Source: CAVSUR01 sp052143655 (GTDB taxonomy: Bacteria; Actinomycetota; Actinomycetes; Streptosporangiales; Streptosporangiaceae). From it: a stretch of DNA of 12,664 nt. Below, piece by piece: positions 1 to 7,571 of the stretch; positions within the stretch are counted from its first letter, which is position 1; each line of letters opens with the position of its first letter. Location: contig JBKQSL010000514.1 in NCBI GenBank assembly GCA_052143655.1, positions 1 to 12,664 of the forward strand, read 5' to 3'. The notes below the pieces were generated by a model. That model did not search any database. It worked only from the letters and a program-made list of their open reading frames with translations, and was not told the origin of the DNA. The translations under genes and the position numbers were made by a program.

Positions 1-144
1 AACCTCCTGACCTGGCTCACCCACCAGGGCCAGGCCGACGCCGCCGCCACCAGCTACGTCCCCCTGCCACCCCAGATCCAGCGGCTCGCCACCACCGCAC
101 TCCACAAGATCAGCGGCCCCGGCGGAGTCAGCCTCCAGAACTAA
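1..144 (+). CDS. pstS: PstS-like phosphate ABC transporter substrate-binding protein, C-terminal fragment
   Basis: Only the last 47 codons are in the window; the frame is open from base 1 to a TAA at 142-144. The visible tail contains the segment SYVPLPPQIQRLATTAL, which matches the conserved C-terminal end of actinobacterial PstS proteins (usually YVPLP followed by an amphipathic helix). PstS is the secreted lipoprotein that binds inorganic phosphate and delivers it to the PstCAB importer. No pstC, pstA or pstB gene follows; the next gene lies on the opposite strand, so this copy is either the last gene of its operon or a stand-alone paralogue. The call rests on a short tail only. Confidence 0.68.
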   Translation, partial: NLLTWLTHQGQADAAATSYVPLPPQIQRLATTALHKISGPGGVSLQN

Positions 145-188
145 GACACAGCCGCCGCTGAGCTGCGCCCGCCCGGCGGCAGGGCGGA

Positions 189-200
189 GTGCGGCCGCAC
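189..200. repeat. 12-bp perfect palindrome between convergent genes
   Basis: GTGCGGCCGCAC reads the same on both strands. It lies in the 64-bp gap between the stop of the PstS-like gene and the stop of the leftward membrane protein, where a shared terminator would be expected. There is no T tract. In DNA this rich in GC such a palindrome may be chance. Confidence 0.25.
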
Positions 201-208
201 GGCGCGGG

Positions 209-634
209 CTACTGCATGCTGGCGGCCAGCAGCAAGACTGCTGACGCGGCCAGGAGCACCGGGCAGATCCTGAACCAGATCACCGCAGTGCGCGCGCCGG
301 TCAGCGCCGTCAGCGCCGCCAGGGCGGCCAGCAGCAGGGCTGCAGCCCGGTAGACCCACACCCGGGCAGCGGTATCTGTCCCGCCGGCCGCGGTCACGGC
401 GATGACTATGGCGGCGATGCCCCACATCGTGAAGGCCTCCGCGAGCCACTCCTGCAAGAGGATGCGCCGGTTGTCAGCGGTGATCGGCTGGAAGCCCGCG
501 AGGACCTGGCGCGTCGGGACCGCATGCGCTGCGCCCCAGACGGCTACAACCGCCCCGGCAGCATAGGCGAGAACCGAGCCCATGAACCCGATGGTCAACG
601 TGATCAGTGCCTGCCGGCCAGGGGCATAGGTCAC
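209..634 (-). CDS. Small four-helix membrane protein of unknown function
   Basis: The predicted protein has 141 residues and starts with GTG. It has four clear hydrophobic segments at about residues 11-35, 67-84, 94-112 and 117-139. The loop between helices 1 and 2 is polar and carries TRQVLAGFQPITADNRR; the other loops are short. There is no signal-peptide cleavage motif, enzyme motif or family signature that I recognise. Codon use favours G/C in third positions like the flanking genes, which supports real coding. The ribosome-binding site is weak (GAGG directly before GTG), so the exact start is uncertain. The gene converges with the PstS-like gene and is separated from the MFS gene upstream by about 320 bp, so it is probably transcribed alone. 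Confidence 0.6.
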   Translation of the reverse strand: MTYAPGRQALITLTIGFMGSVLAYAAGAVVAVWGAAHAVPTRQVLAGFQPITADNRRILLQEWLAEAFTMWGIAAIVIAVTAAGGTDTAARVWVYRAAALLLAALAALTALTGARTAVIWFRICPVLLAASAVLLLAASMQ

Positions 635-958
635 CCTCAGGGGCTCTAGGCAGTCGGCTCCGCGCGGAAGCCCCGCGCCTGGGCGGGACGCGCGAGCCCG
701 GGCGGAACGACGGGCAAGCGCCGGGCGAAAGTGAGATGACGCGCGTACCCCGATGAGTGCTGCCGGTCAGCAGCACCGGGCAGCCGAGGTGCCAGCTTCC
801 TCGGGCTGATGGCCTTCGGTACCCCCTCAACCCCCACACCCTCACCGCCATCATCCGCGACGGCGAAACCCCCGCCACCGCCCCCGCACCGGCGGGAACT
901 TCGGTCTTGGCACCCCCCGTTCCGCGGCAAACCCTCCACGATCACGGACTGGCCGGGG
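635..958. other. Gene-poor stretch with a short coding-like island, possibly a decayed gene
   Basis: No complete gene is supported here, although overlapping open frames exist on both strands. The part at about 817-885 is strongly pyrimidine-rich on the + strand. One + frame there has C in nearly every third position and reads RYPLNPHTLTAIIRDGETPA, which looks like genuine actinobacterial coding sequence. The frame loses this bias on both sides and has no convincing start or ribosome-binding site. I read it as a possible fragment of a lost gene. Otherwise the stretch holds only the upstream region of the small membrane protein and the downstream region of the MFS gene. Confidence 0.3.
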
Positions 959-2557
959 CTAGCCGCGGTAGTCGGGGCGGGACGCTTGCGCCGGACCGGG
1001 CTGGGCGGCGGGGCGCGGGTCCTGCTCATCGGCCGGGGCCGGCTCTAGCGGCGGGCTGCCGACCGGGCAGTTCACCCGGCACTCGGGCCGGGCCGCCGGG
1101 TGGTCCGGCGTGGGCCGCAGCACGTCGTTGTCGATCATGGTCGCGGACAGGACCGCCGCGGCCAGCATCAGCCCGGCGCAGGCCAGCATCGCGCTGCGGA
1201 ACCCGGCGCTGAACTGGGCGGGCGCGTGATAGCTGGCCGCGGACAGGCCGACCGCGGCCGGCAGCCCGGCCACCGCGAGCAGCCCGGCCGCCCGCGCGAC
1301 CGCGTTGTTGACCCCGCTAGCCAGCCCGGCGTGCCGGACGTCGGCGCTGGCCAGCATGGTCGCGGTCAGCGGCGCGACGATCATGGTCAGGCCCAGGCCG
1401 AACACCGCCACGGCCGGCAGCACGTCGGTGAGGTAAGACGCGCCCGCGCCGACCCGGGTCAGCAGCAGCATTCCCGCCGCGCAGCAGGCACAGCCGGCGG
1501 TCATCAGCCAGCGCGGCCCGGCCCGCTGGGCCAGCGCACCCGACCGCGCGGACAGCGCGAGCATCAGCACGGTGACCGGCAGCAGCGCCGCGCCGGCCGC
1601 CAGGGCCGAGAACCCGGCCACCACCTGCAACTGCAGCACCAGCAGGAACAACATCCCGCTGAACGCCCCGTAGGCGATGAACGTGATCACGTTGACCGCG
1701 CTGAACTGCCGGGAGGCGAAGATCTCCAGCGGCAGCATCGGCGCGATGCGGTCCGGCTCGCGGCCGCGGCGCCGCTCGGTCAGCACGAACGCGACCGCCG
1801 CGGCCGCGCCTGCCGCGGCGGCGATCGCTGCCCCGGCGGCCCCGGCCGGGCCGGCCAGCTCGGGTGCCTCGATCAGCGCATAGGTGATCCCGCCGAGCGC
1901 GAGCGCTGCCAGTACCGCCCCGGCCACGTCGAACCTGCCGCCCCGCGAGGCCGGGTCCCGGGTCTCGGGCACATGCCGCAGGGCGACGGCCAGTACCACG
2001 GCGGCCACCGGCAGGTTGATCAGGAACACCCACCGCCAGCCGGCCGTGTCCACGATCCAGCCGCCGAGCAGCGGCCCGGCCGCGCCCGCCACGCCGCCCA
2101 GGCCCGACCAGGCACCCACCGCCCGCGGCCGGTCGGCCGCCGCGAACGACGCCTGGATGATGGCCAGCGAGCCGGGGACCAGCAGTGCGCCGCCGATCCC
2201 CTGCAGCACCCGGGCGGCGATCAGCACGCCGATGCCTGGCGCCAGCCCGCACAGCGCCGAGGCCAGCGCGAACCAGGTCACGCCGGTGACGAACACCCGG
2301 CGGCGGCCGAGCCTGTCCCCCAGCGACCCGCCGAGCAGGATCAGCCCGGCCAGCGTGAGCGCGTAAGCGGTGACGGTCCACTGCAGCCCGGCCAGCGAGG
2401 CGCCCAGGCCCCGGCCGATGGCCGGCAGCGCGATGTTGACGACGGTCATGTCCAGCATGGCCATCGACGAGCCCAGCACGGTCGCGGCCAGCACCCAGCG
2501 CGCCGCCGCGCTGCCCAGCGTGATCTGGTCAGGAACTGCGGATCCGGTCGCGGTCAC
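959..2557 (-). CDS. MFS multidrug exporter, DHA2 (EmrB/QacA) family, 14 membrane segments
   Basis: This is a 532-residue major-facilitator transporter that probably exports drugs or other toxic compounds by proton antiport across the inner membrane. The N-terminal part has the DHA2 signature DMTVVNIALP (residues 36-45), with the acidic residue Asp36 in helix 1. Motif A follows as GGSLGDRLGRRR (76-87). The helix 5 region GPLLGGWI is followed by WRWVFLINLP (174-183), which is typical of EmrB/QacA-type exporters. The length and number of hydrophobic segments fit 14 helices. The hydrophilic tail after about residue 490 is proline-rich. The GTG start at 2557 lies 28 bp after the stop of the GCS2-like gene on the same strand, so co-transcription is likely. 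The ribosome-binding site is weak. No regulator gene of TetR or MarR type is adjacent. The substrate cannot be told from sequence. Confidence 0.92.
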   Translation of the reverse strand: MTATGSAVPDQITLGSAAARWVLAATVLGSSMAMLDMTVVNIALPAIGRGLGASLAGLQWTVTAYALTLAGLILLGGSLGDRLGRRRVFVTGVTWFALASALCGLAPGIGVLIAARVLQGIGGALLVPGSLAIIQASFAAADRPRAVGAWSGLGGVAGAAGPLLGGWIVDTAGWRWVFLINLPVAAVVLAVALRHVPETRDPASRGGRFDVAGAVLAALALGGITYALIEAPELAGPAGAAGAAIAAAAGAAAAVAFVLTERRRGREPDRIAPMLPLEIFASRQFSAVNVITFIAYGAFSGMLFLLVLQLQVVAGFSALAAGAALLPVTVLMLALSARSGALAQRAGPRWLMTAGCACCAAGMLLLTRVGAGASYLTDVLPAVAVFGLGLTMIVAPLTATMLASADVRHAGLASGVNNAVARAAGLLAVAGLPAAVGLSAASYHAPAQFSAGFRSAMLACAGLMLAAAVLSATMIDNDVLRPTPDHPAARPECRVNCPVGSPPLEPAPADEQDPRPAAQPGPAQASRPDYRG

Positions 2558-2585
2558 CTGCCAATCGTCTCACCGGCCCGCCGGC

Positions 2586-4061
2586 TCAGATCGGCTCCCA
2601 GGTGTGCACGGGGTCGTTGCCGTCCATCCGCTCGATGTAGCCCAGCGTCATCTGCCGCAGCGCCTCGGACCGCTCGAGACCCGCCTTCGCCAGCGCGTTC
2701 ACCGCCTCGACCTGCCAGGTCGCGCCGTTGCGGCCGGTCAGGCAGCGCTGCTCGATGATGCCCAGCAGCCGGCCGGCGTCGGCGCCGTCCACGCCCCACT
2801 CGGCCAGCCCGTCGGCGGCCAGCGGCAGCAGCCGCCGGAGCGTCAGCTCGGTCACCGGGACCTGGCCGAGCCCGGGCCAGTAGACCTGCGCGTCCAGGCC
2901 GTGCCGGGCGCCTTCCACCAGGTTCTCCGCCGCCGCCGAGAACGACATCCGCGACCACACCGGCCGCTCGGCCTCGGCCAGCGCCCGCACCACGCCGTAG
3001 TAGAACGCCGCGTTCGCTATCACGTCCGCCGCCGTCGGGCCGGCCGGCAGCACCCGGTTCTCCACCCGCAGGTGCGGCTGGTTGCCGACGACGGCGTACA
3101 CCGGCCGGTTCCACCGGTACACCGTGCCGTTATGCAGCGTCAGCTCCGGCAGCTCAGGGGCCACCCCCCGGTCCAGCAGGGCCTCCGGGTCCTCGTCCTC
3201 GCACAGCGGCAGCAGTGCCGGGAAGTACTTGAGGTTCTCCTCGAACAGGTCGAACACCGAGGTGATCCACCGGTCGCCGAACCAGACCCGCGGCCGGACT
3301 CCCTGCTCCTTCAGCTCCTCCGGCCGGGTGTCGGTGGCCTGCTCGAACAGCGTGATCCGGGTCTCGCGCCATAGCTGCTTGCCGAACAGGTACGGGGAAT
3401 TCGCCGCCAGCGCCACCTGCACGCCCGCCACCGCCTGGGCCGCGTTCCAGTAGCTGCTGAACGCCTCCGGGCTCACCTGCAGGTGGAACTGGACGCTGGT
3501 GCAGGCCGCCTCGGGGGTGATCGTGCCGGCGTGGGCGAGCAGCCGCTCCGGCCCCTCGATCGCGATCCGCATCTCCTCGCCGCGGGCGGCGAACATCTGC
3601 TCGTTCAGCAGCCGGTAGCGGGGGTTGGCGGACATGGCCTGCTCGCCCACGTCGCTTTCCCGCAGCGTCGGCAGGATCCCCACCATCACCAGGCGGCTGC
3701 CGGCCTCCAGCGCGCGCTTGTTCGCGTGGCTCAGGCTGCGCCGCACCCGGTCCTCCAGCCGGGTCAGCGCGTCGCCGGCCAGCGGCCGCGGCGGCAGGTT
3801 GATCTCCAGGTTGAACTGGCCCAGCTCGCTGGACCAGGCCGGATCGGCGATCGCCTGCAGCACCTCGGTGTTCTTCATCGACGGCCAGCCGTCCTGGTCG
3901 ACGAGGTTTACCTCGATCTCCAGGCCGACCTGCTGCGGCCCGGAGTCGAACCGGGACTCGGCCAGCATCCGGGCGAAGACGTCAAGGCACAGCCGGACCT
4001 TCTCACGGTAGGCGCGCCGGTCCTGCTGGCTGACGACGATTGCCGGGACATCCCTGCCCAT
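2586..4061 (-). CDS. GCS2-family glutamate-cysteine ligase-like enzyme
   Basis: The protein has 491 residues. It belongs to the GCS2 (glutamate-cysteine ligase type 2 / carboxylate-amine ligase) superfamily, whose members use ATP to join the gamma-carboxyl of glutamate to an amine, classically cysteine. Family features visible are VGLEIEVNLVD (Glu48 and Glu50 of the glutamate/metal-binding strand), ELGQFNLEINLPPRP (79-93), SVQFHLQVSP (189-198) and NSPYLFGKQLWRETR in the middle. It is longer than the YbdK group (about 370 residues) and matches the longer actinobacterial branch. An in-frame GTG lies 12 nt upstream, but GGAGGG sits 4 nt before the ATG at 4061 and overlaps that GTG, so the ATG was chosen. 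The gene lies between a thiol-dependent reductase gene upstream and an exporter gene downstream, all on one strand. Actinobacteria normally use mycothiol, so the true product may not be gamma-glutamylcysteine. Confidence 0.85.
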   Translation of the reverse strand: MGRDVPAIVVSQQDRRAYREKVRLCLDVFARMLAESRFDSGPQQVGLEIEVNLVDQDGWPSMKNTEVLQAIADPAWSSELGQFNLEINLPPRPLAGDALTRLEDRVRRSLSHANKRALEAGSRLVMVGILPTLRESDVGEQAMSANPRYRLLNEQMFAARGEEMRIAIEGPERLLAHAGTITPEAACTSVQFHLQVSPEAFSSYWNAAQAVAGVQVALAANSPYLFGKQLWRETRITLFEQATDTRPEELKEQGVRPRVWFGDRWITSVFDLFEENLKYFPALLPLCEDEDPEALLDRGVAPELPELTLHNGTVYRWNRPVYAVVGNQPHLRVENRVLPAGPTAADVIANAAFYYGVVRALAEAERPVWSRMSFSAAAENLVEGARHGLDAQVYWPGLGQVPVTELTLRRLLPLAADGLAEWGVDGADAGRLLGIIEQRCLTGRNGATWQVEAVNALAKAGLERSEALRQMTLGYIERMDGNDPVHTWEPI

Positions 4062-4065
4062 CGGA

Positions 4066-4071
4066 CCCTCC
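4066..4071 (-). promoter_or_regulatory. Ribosome-binding site deciding the GCS2-like gene start
   Basis: GGAGGG on the - strand lies 4 nt before ATG at 4061. It coincides with the alternative GTG start at 4073, which makes that GTG unlikely. Confidence 0.7.
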
Positions 4072-4149
4072 ACGTGCTTGTCAAATGGGCCGGGCCTGCT
4101 CTTACCACGTTCGCACGTAAGGCGGCTGCTGGCCAGGTATGGTCCGGAG

Positions 4150-5172
4150 CTAGTTATGCCCCCGTCCGTGCGGGCTGTCCCAGTCCAGCAGCGGCCCGTC
4201 GGGCACGATCCGGCTCGGGTTGAGGCGCGGATGCGTGCCGTAATAGTGAGCCTTGATCTGGCCGAACTTCGTGGTCTGCCGGAACGCGGGCCGCGAGTAC
4301 AGGTCGCGCGCGTAGCCCCACAGGTTCGGGTAGTCGGTCAGCCTGCGCAGGTTGCACTTGAAGTGCGAGTAGTACACGGCGTCGAACCGGGCCAGGGACA
4401 CCCACAGCCGCACGTCGGCCTCGGTCAGCGCGTCACCGAGCAGGTAGCGCCGGCTGGCCAGCCGCTCCTCCATCTGGTCCAGGGTGTCGAACACCGCAGT
4501 CACGGCCTCGTGGTAGGCCTCCTGGGTGCCGGCGAACCCGGCCCGGTAGACGCCGTTGTTCAGGCCGTGGTAGACGATCTCGTTGATCGCGTCGATCTCC
4601 GCCCGCAGCGGCTGCGGGTACAGGTCGGCCGGGTCGGCCCACTGGCCGAACTGGGTTTCGAGGTCGATAGTGATATCGGGGAAGTTGTTGCTGACGATGC
4701 GCCGGGTCTCCCGGTCCCACAGCACCGGCACCGAGACGTGCCCGTCGTACCCGGGCTCGCTGGCCTCGTAGGCCTCGCGCAGCAGCTCGAACCCGTTCAC
4801 CGGGTCCGGCCCGAAGCCGTCGCCCTGCCGGAACGCCCAGCCGCGGCCGTCCCGGATCGGATCCACTGCCGACAGCGAGATGACCTCCTCCAGCCGGAGC
4901 AGCCGGCGCACGATCGCGCTGCGCTGCGCCCACGGACAGGCCCAGGAGATGTAGAGGTGGTAGCGGCCCGGCTGGGCTGGGTAACCGCTGGAGCCGTCGG
5001 CGGTGATCCGGCCGCGGAACGGGTAGGGCGCCCGCTCGAATCTTCCCCGGCTGGCCGCGGGCGGACTGTCCGCGGCCGCGGCACGCGGCCGCCGGTAGTC
5101 GCCGTAATCGCCGAACTCGGCGAAGTCGGCCGGGCTCGCCAGCCTCGGCCGCTGCTCGCTGACCGCCGTCAC
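4150..5172 (-). CDS. Glutathionyl-hydroquinone reductase-like protein (ECM4/YqjG family, Xi-class GST)
   Basis: The protein has 340 residues, the usual length for the family. These cytosolic enzymes reduce thiol-quinone conjugates back to hydroquinones with a catalytic cysteine. The N-terminal thioredoxin-like domain contains YHLYISWACPWAQR, with the catalytic Cys at residue 79 followed by Pro-Trp; most homologues have His where this protein has Gln83. The segment VISLSAVDPIRDGRGWAF and the later NNFPDITIDLETQF are also typical. The C-terminal half is the helical GST domain, including LLGDALTEADVRLWVSLARFD. The GTG start at 5172 is preceded by GGGGAGGG at a spacing of 3 nt; the nearby ATG at 5174 hits a stop at once. 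The GCS2-like ligase follows after 88 bp. The physiological thiol here may be mycothiol or another gamma-glutamyl compound rather than glutathione. Confidence 0.88.
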   Translation of the reverse strand: MTAVSEQRPRLASPADFAEFGDYGDYRRPRAAAADSPPAASRGRFERAPYPFRGRITADGSSGYPAQPGRYHLYISWACPWAQRSAIVRRLLRLEEVISLSAVDPIRDGRGWAFRQGDGFGPDPVNGFELLREAYEASEPGYDGHVSVPVLWDRETRRIVSNNFPDITIDLETQFGQWADPADLYPQPLRAEIDAINEIVYHGLNNGVYRAGFAGTQEAYHEAVTAVFDTLDQMEERLASRRYLLGDALTEADVRLWVSLARFDAVYYSHFKCNLRRLTDYPNLWGYARDLYSRPAFRQTTKFGQIKAHYYGTHPRLNPSRIVPDGPLLDWDSPHGRGHN

Positions 5173-5305
5173 ATGCCCTCCCCGCCGGCCTCTGACCGCC
5201 AGTTAAGCCGCTCGCCGTCACCCGCGCCAGTCCCGGCCGGCGCACGGGGCCCGGACAGCCCCGGCCGGGCCGGGCACCGGACGGCAGAACCGGACACCAA
5301 GCCGG

Positions 5306-5318
5306 TTAGCCGGGCTAA
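5306..5318. repeat. 13-bp palindrome, possible operator
   Basis: TTAGCC-G-GGCTAA is a perfect 6-bp inverted repeat around one central base in the divergent promoter region. Its size and symmetry suit a dimeric repressor site for either gene. No regulator gene is adjacent, so the binding protein is unknown. Confidence 0.35.
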
Positions 5319-5352
5319 TGTTCCTATTCCACTGCGGGGGCTCGCGTTAAGT

Positions 5353-5375
5353 GTTGATAACTATCGCAAATCAAC
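5353..5375. repeat. Inverted repeat GTTGAT-N11-ATCAAC, possible operator
   Basis: Perfect 6-bp arms (5353-5358 and 5370-5375) are separated by 11 bp, giving half-site centres about 17 bp apart. It lies 12 bp upstream of the TTGACA hexamer of the proposed sedolisin promoter, in locally AT-rich DNA. The position fits an activator or repressor site. Confidence 0.35.
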
Positions 5376-5387
5376 GTTTTACCTGCC

Positions 5388-5416
5388 TTGACATGCTGAT
5401 CTTCCGCAACGAGGCT
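5388..5416 (+). promoter_or_regulatory. Candidate promoter of the sedolisin gene
   Basis: A perfect -35 hexamer TTGACA (5388-5393) is followed after 17 bp by GAGGCT (5411-5416), which differs by one base from the TAGGCT form common in actinomycetes. Transcription would start near 5423, leaving a leader of about 70 nt before the ATG at 5492. The -10 match is weak. Confidence 0.4.
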
Positions 5417-5480
5417 TGGCCGGGTATGCGCCGCGAGGCAGTCGAGATCGGGCGCACAATCCGGATGACCATGAAGCCAA

Positions 5481-5486
5481 GGAGGG
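5481..5486 (+). promoter_or_regulatory. Ribosome-binding site of the sedolisin gene
   Basis: GGAGGG lies 5 nt before the ATG at 5492. This chooses 5492 over the in-frame upstream starts at 5351, 5465 and 5471, which lack a good site. Confidence 0.75.
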
Positions 5487-5491
5487 CATGC

Positions 5492-7519
5492 ATGGGTCTG
5501 CTTCATCGCCCGATTCGCGCGGGTGCGATCGCTGTCATGGGCGTCGCGCTCACCGCGGGCACGGGCGCCTTCGCGTCGGCTGCCGCGGCGGCGCCGGCGT
5601 CGGCCGGTCCGCAGTACGTGACCGTCCGCGGCGGCGCGGATAACGCTGCCGCCGCCCAGACCGGGCAGTTCAGCAGCTCGCGGATGTCGGTAGAGGTCGC
5701 GCTGGCGCCACGCCACGCGGCTCAGCTGAACCGCGAGCTGCGGGCCGTCTACACCCGCGGCAGCGCGCAGTACCACCACTGGCTGGCCAAGGGCCAGTTC
5801 GACGCCCGGTACGCGCCGTCGGGCGCGAAGGTCGCGGCGTACCTGCGGGCCAGCGGCCTGACGGTGACCAGCTCCAGCTCGCCGTTCCTGGTCCGGGCCA
5901 CCGGGTCGAGCGCGAAGGTCGCAGCGGCCTTCCGCACCTCCTTCGCCACGTTCCGGTCTGCGGCAGGCGAGCGCTACTTCGCCAACGCCAGCGCCGTGCG
6001 GATGCCGCGCGCCCTGGCCAGCGGCGTGATCGGCGTTATCGGGCTGAACAACATGGTCCGCGAGCACAACTCCGTGCAGCGCCCGACGGGCGCCCGGTCG
6101 ACCACCTCCGCGGCCGCGACCAAGAAGTGCGAGACGCCGTATGTCACCCGCAAGCAGCTCTTCGACGCGGTCAACAAGGGCATCGGCTTCCCCTACGGTT
6201 ACGGCGGTGGCCCCGGCTGCAGCGGCCTGACCCCGAGCCAGACCAACTCGCTCTATGGCGCGCCGAACGCGGGCCGCAGGGGCAAGGGCGCGGGCGTCAG
6301 CCTGGCCGTGTTCGAGCTGTCGGCCTACCAGGCGTCGGACATCCGCACCTGGGCACATGAGTTCTACGGACCGTCCTACAGCCCGCCGCTGGTCAACAAG
6401 ATCGTCGACGGCGGTCCGCTGCACCCGATCTGCCCGGCGGGCGACACCTGCCCGCCGTCGGCCAACGGCTACGCCGGTGACATCGAGGTCGACGCGGACA
6501 TCGAGACGCAGCTGGCGATGTCCCCGGACGCCGCGCACATCATCGTGTACAACGCGCCGAACGACGAGACCGGCCAGACCGAGCTCGACGAGTACACCAG
6601 GATCGCCGACGACGACGCCGCGGCAGTGGTCAGCTCCAGCTGGGCCTCCTGCGAGAACGTGCTGACCGGCGCGTACGTGCAGACCGAGAACGTCGTCTTC
6701 GAGGAGATGGCGCTGCAGGGCCAGAGCGTGTTCTCCTCGGCCGGCGACACCGGCGCGTTCGAGTGCCTCCGGTCTAACGGCACGACCCTCCCGAACGTGC
6801 TCGACCCGGCCTCCCAGCCCTGGGTGACCAGCGTCGGCGGCACCTCGTTCGCCGGGTTCAACCCGGGCGCGACCAAGCACCCGGCCTACCCGCGCGGCAC
6901 CGAGACCGTGTGGAACGTCGACAACCTGTGCAACACCAAGGCCAACGAGGGCGGCACCGCGAAGAAGCCGCTGTCGGGCTACTTCTGGTGCGCGGAGACT
7001 GGCGCCGGCGGCGGCGGCAACAGCCAGTACTGGGGCCGTCCCTGGTACCAGCACGGCCGCGGCATCAACAACCGGTACACCACCCACGGCAACGGCACCA
7101 CGCAGTGCGCGCTGGCCGCCAAGGGCACGCCGTGCCGCGAGGAGCCGGACGTCTCGGCGAACGCCGACGAGTACACGCCGTACGCCGAGTACTGCACCGG
7201 CAGCAGCGCCACGCCGTACAGCGTGTGCGCGACGATCAACACCAAGCCGCACGGCTGGTTCGGCATCGGCGGCACCAGCCTGTCCTCGCCGCTGTGGTCG
7301 GGGATCATCGCCGACCGCGACAGCTACATGGGCGGCCGGACCGGCAACATCAACCCGATGGTGTACGCGCTGTACCGGCAGAACCCGGGCCGGTACTTCC
7401 ACGACATCGTCGCGACCCGCCAGTCCACCAATAACGGGCTGTTCCCGTCGGTGCCGGGCTTCGACCTGGCGACCGGGATCGGCACGCCGAAGATGGCCGC
7501 GATCATCACCGGCCGGTGA
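5492..7519 (+). CDS. Secreted S53 family peptidase (sedolisin/kumamolisin type) with propeptide
   Basis: The product is a 675-residue pre-pro-protease. Residues 1 to about 38 form a signal peptide with an Arg-containing start, a hydrophobic core and an Ala-rich AXA-type end. Residues about 60-190 match the activation propeptide of kumamolisin-type enzymes (RGSAQYHHWL, SGLTV, GVIGLNN). The catalytic domain has the S53 residues: Glu332 and Asp336 in EVDADIE, oxyanion Asp419 in SSAGDTG, and nucleophile Ser596 in GIGGTSLSSPLW. The calcium site is near the C-terminus (Asp638 in FHDI and Asp658 in GFDLATGIG). The enzyme is expected to digest proteins outside the cell at acid pH after removing its own propeptide. 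The mature part has 12 cysteines while the propeptide has none, which suggests several disulfide bonds. The stretch between Asp419 and Ser596 is about 60 residues longer than in kumamolisin. The gene is monocistronic, with hairpin terminators just downstream. Confidence 0.95.
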   Translation: MGLLHRPIRAGAIAVMGVALTAGTGAFASAAAAAPASAGPQYVTVRGGADNAAAAQTGQFSSSRMSVEVALAPRHAAQLNRELRAVYTRGSAQYHHWLAKGQFDARYAPSGAKVAAYLRASGLTVTSSSSPFLVRATGSSAKVAAAFRTSFATFRSAAGERYFANASAVRMPRALASGVIGVIGLNNMVREHNSVQRPTGARSTTSAAATKKCETPYVTRKQLFDAVNKGIGFPYGYGGGPGCSGLTPSQTNSLYGAPNAGRRGKGAGVSLAVFELSAYQASDIRTWAHEFYGPSYSPPLVNKIVDGGPLHPICPAGDTCPPSANGYAGDIEVDADIETQLAMSPDAAHIIVYNAPNDETGQTELDEYTRIADDDAAAVVSSSWASCENVLTGAYVQTENVVFEEMALQGQSVFSSAGDTGAFECLRSNGTTLPNVLDPASQPWVTSVGGTSFAGFNPGATKHPAYPRGTETVWNVDNLCNTKANEGGTAKKPLSGYFWCAETGAGGGGNSQYWGRPWYQHGRGINNRYTTHGNGTTQCALAAKGTPCREEPDVSANADEYTPYAEYCTGSSATPYSVCATINTKPHGWFGIGGTSLSSPLWSGIIADRDSYMGGRTGNINPMVYALYRQNPGRYFHDIVATRQSTNNGLFPSVPGFDLATGIGTPKMAAIITGR

Positions 7520-7522
7520 TGA
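7503..7522. repeat. 20-bp perfect palindrome across the sedolisin stop codon
   Basis: The sequence TCATCACCGG followed by CCGGTGATGA is self-complementary over 20 bp and includes the last four codons and the TGA stop at 7517-7519. It has no loop bases, so an RNA hairpin would have to open its centre. It may act as a protein-binding site or as the first element of the downstream terminator set. Confidence 0.5.
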
Positions 7523-7541
7523 CAGGCAGTCATTAACAAGG

Positions 7542-7560
7542 CACCCGGCCTGACCGGGTG
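7542..7560 (+). terminator. Hairpin downstream of the sedolisin gene
   Basis: CACCCGG and CCGGGTG form a perfect 7-bp stem around a 5-nt loop, starting 23 nt after the stop codon. No T tract follows, as is common for actinomycete terminators. Confidence 0.55.
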
Positions 7561-7571
7561 ACGGCAGCTGG

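Larger units (their letters stand above)
5173..5491. promoter_or_regulatory. Divergent control region between the reductase cluster and the sedolisin
   Basis: This 319-bp gap separates two genes that are transcribed away from each other, so it must hold both promoters. The part next to the reductase gene is very GC-rich. The part at 5300-5400 is clearly richer in A and T than the rest of the window and carries two inverted repeats (5306-5318 and 5353-5375) and a TTGACA hexamer at 5388. No small gene was found in it. Confidence 0.6.

Noticed and set aside
646..1029. 127-codon open frame on the - strand
   Set aside because: It is Gly/Arg-rich, overlaps the end of the MFS gene and has no start signal. 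The coding-like signal in this stretch is stronger on the + strand.
1100..2758. 552-codon open frame on the + strand
   Set aside because: It lies opposite the MFS and GCS2-like genes, and its product is a low-complexity Arg/Gln/Gly/Pro-rich sequence with no domain. Such long antisense frames are expected in GC-rich DNA.
4078..5391. 437-codon open frame on the + strand
   Set aside because: It is antisense to the reductase gene, which has clear family motifs. The frame has no ribosome-binding site and no recognisable domain.
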